Below, piece after piece: positions 61,896 through 64,000 of a stretch of 64,000 bases of DNA. This DNA comes from Vitis vinifera (lineage: Eukaryota; Streptophyta; Magnoliopsida; Vitales; Vitaceae), in contig NC_081821.1 in NCBI RefSeq assembly GCF_030704535.1, forward strand, positions 1,317,001-1,381,000, read 5' to 3'. The translations under genes and the position numbers were made by a program. A model generated the notes under the pieces. That model was given only the letters and a program-made list of their open reading frames with translations, searched no databases and was not told the DNA's origin. Each line of letters starts with the position of its first letter. The stretch's first letter is position 1.

Positions 61896-63995
61896 TCATG
61901 AGATGGGAAAATATGATTGCATCTGCCTCAAGATGTGTTCAAAGTTCTCGGTGGGCTTCTCCACAGGGTGTGTATGAATGCCTTCATAGGTTGTGACTAC
62001 AATCTCTTCATCTTTTGAGAGGCGTTGGACCTGCTTCTTCACATTGCAGTCTTTATACGTGCACCGGTAGTAGCTTCTACAAACAACAAAAATGAAAGAA
62101 ATAATCAATATATCATCTGTGAATATAAGATCATGTCTTTTTCCACTTCAATCCCAACACGAATGATAAAGTTAATAATTTGATTAATAAAGTTAGGTTA
62201 TGTCTTATATAAGTCTATATGATTAATATTTCAACTAAATTTATCAAATTATTTAATTAAAAATAAATTTAAAATGAGTTAAATAGTTTAATGTTATAAT
62301 TATATTAACTAACCGAATTATTAAATAAGTTAGCTCGAGTTGATAAAAAAACTATCTATTTACTGAATAGATGATACAAGTTCATACTAATTTAACCCAA
62401 ACTTAATTATATTTAACCTAAACATGTGAAAAACATATTGGATTTGAATTATATTAATGAATCATATCAAACTTGACCACATGCATAAAGAACTACATGG
62501 TAAAAAATTCTTAGACATGGAAACAAGTGAAGTTTGGGAAGGAAAGAGAAATTACTAAAGGGTATGAGAGCAATTTTAATGCTGTGGAAGGCTAAGCAGT
62601 GGGCGAGGAGATGTAGGAAGTGGGTAAGGAGCTAAGGTGACGATGCTGGCAATAATGGAGATGGTGGTGATTGTGTCCATTTCTAAGCTAATGCTTGTGG
62701 TGGCATTAGTGGTGTTGATGCATGGTGGTGACTTAGCTATATTGGCAATGCAGTGATCTGATGGCGATGGTGATGGTAGTGGCAAGAAAAAGAAGTGTAT
62801 TTCTTTTATGTTATCTAAATGGAGCTTACCTAAGATCTATAACACTGTTTTGAAGAAATTTTTAATGAAATCCTATAACATATGGTTTTTTTCCAAGTGG
62901 AAAGAGTCGCGTCCTAATATACTAATGGCAAAGTCTGTTTGATACCTAGGAATTGGAATGAGAATATGATGGAAAATAAATCAAAATTCTAATAAGAATG
63001 AGATTTGGTCTCATAATATATATATATAATTATAATTTTTTTTATTCTGAATCTTATTATAAAAACAATCCATACACATCAACAAATAAAAATGAGAATG
63101 GACTTGACTTTTGTTCTATTCCCATGCCCTATTCCAACATTCCAAACACGACAATAACCCGAGAAAGAGATGCTATGTGAAGAATACAAAGAATAATATG
63201 ATCTAAAATTTGATTAGAATCAAATCACCTACTTCAAAAAATGCAATGCAAAGACTTGTACTCAAGGCAAGTAATCAAGCTGCAGTTTGAGAGTATGTCA
63301 TATGAATACTAAACCACATATCATATAGGGCAAATCTGAATGGTCTCTTCCATATGCCTTGCAGTAAATTGCAAACATGATGGATCATGGACCGTACGTA
63401 TGGTCCTTTCCTGTATATACTAGTAGTATTCATGTGATAGAATCTGACTGCAGATCAGAACTCATCATACATGATGATGATCTCTCTGGGTCAATACATT
63501 CTTTGCATTTTCATGCAAAGATGCATGGTTGCAGGAGTATCATGCCAAACTGCAACTGGGATTTTGCTTTCTACTTGGTTATGCAGGCAGGCAGGCAATG
63601 GTACTACCAGGAATAATGGAGAAGACTGTTGAGATATTCTTGTATAAGAAATTTCCATGAAAACCCAAGATCAGAAAACCAAAAGAAATGACAAAATGAT
63701 GATGAGAGGTACTAACTGACCTGGGAAATTTGTTGTTCTTGACTGCTTTCTGCCCATATTTCCTCCATCGATACCCATCATCAAGGATATCAACATGGCT
63801 CCTCGTTTGAAACGCAAATCTGTGCTTTCTAATCTTCTTTTGACCTTCCTTTTTACCTGGTTTTTCCTTGGTCTCAGAGGCATCAAAACCAGCACTCTTA
63901 TAAATGTTCATAGCATGAAAATTTGCCATGTTTGGTGGAAAAGGATTTGCGGGTGATTTTGATGAACCGGGAAAAAGTATTTGGTGGCCTTCCAT
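61896..63995 (-). CDS. group IIc WRKY transcription factor, WRKY75/45-like
   Basis: Two coding exons, 63995-63721 and 62076-61896, giving 151 residues. The N-terminal 50 residues are variable, then a Lys/Arg-rich stretch ([18 protein letters not shown]). The WRKY domain begins [20 protein letters not shown], with WRKYGQK at 77-83. The zinc finger is C97-X4-C102-X23-H126-X-H128, the C2H2 type of group II. The intron splits the Arg codon of FPR|SYYRC, the conserved intron position of group IIc. The tail [15 protein letters not shown] is typical of the WRKY75/45 clade. It binds W-boxes (TTGAC). WRKY75 relatives act in phosphate starvation, senescence and defence; the role here is inferred. The start lies five bases from the window edge, so a longer N-terminus cannot be excluded, but the MEG start and length fit. 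Confidence 0.94.
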
Positions 63996-64000
63996 TAGAG

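Noticed and set aside
62576-62785. 69-codon minus-strand frame inside the WRKY intron, rich in Thr/Ser/Ile.
   Set aside because: Derived from GGTGGTGAT-like low-complexity DNA; the phase-matched WRKY exons lie on both sides, so it is intronic.
1-64000. CRISPR arrays, bacterial-type operons, tRNA or rRNA genes.
   Set aside because: None found; the window is plant nuclear DNA, and the only tRNA-like signal is the SINE head at 54861.

Overview
The window is nuclear DNA from a flowering plant, most likely a woody eudicot. Genes have short exons separated by GT-AG introns, the intergenic DNA is very AT-rich, and MITEs and LTR remnants are common. The gene models resemble Vitis-type genes, but the species call is inference. 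All exon joins were made by eye from splice sites and reading phase; no database search was run.

Left part (1-24.2 kb): two small single-exon DUF3339 membrane-protein genes (3160, 7067), then about 10 kb of repeat-rich DNA. Next come an MIKC-type MADS-box gene with nine coding exons (17173-19806, probably TM8-like) and a small minus-strand gene of unknown function with its own TATA box (20405-20671).

Middle part (24.2-40.5 kb): a mitochondrial gamma-carbonic-anhydrase-like complex I subunit (24294-30183), whose 5.15 kb intron holds a shrunken Ty3/gypsy element and a MITE. A clear MIR171 hairpin follows (about 32500-32625). Then comes a ten-exon F-box/FIST-domain gene on the minus strand (34107-40476).

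Right part (40.5-64 kb): an SPL13-like SBP-box gene on the minus strand (43827-46368) with an intact miR156 target site. A doubtful gene (49284-52289) follows; its putative first intron contains a PIF/Harbinger-like element. Then come SAE1, the small subunit of the SUMO E1 (53293-57510), an acidic protein with one C-terminal membrane helix (60462-61169), and a group IIc WRKY gene on the minus strand (61896-63995) whose start codon lies five bases from the window edge.

Gene order matches Arabidopsis in two blocks, as far as I recall: DUF3339 / gamma-CAL / F-box-FIST (At5g63500-63520) and SPL13 / SAE1b (At5g50570-50580). The MADS-box gene lies inside the first block where Arabidopsis has none. 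I see no previously undescribed multi-gene system. The most noteworthy items are the MIR171 locus, the TM8-like gene in its syntenic slot, the retroelement inside the complex I gene, several MITE families, and the uncharacterised gene candidate at 49-52 kb.
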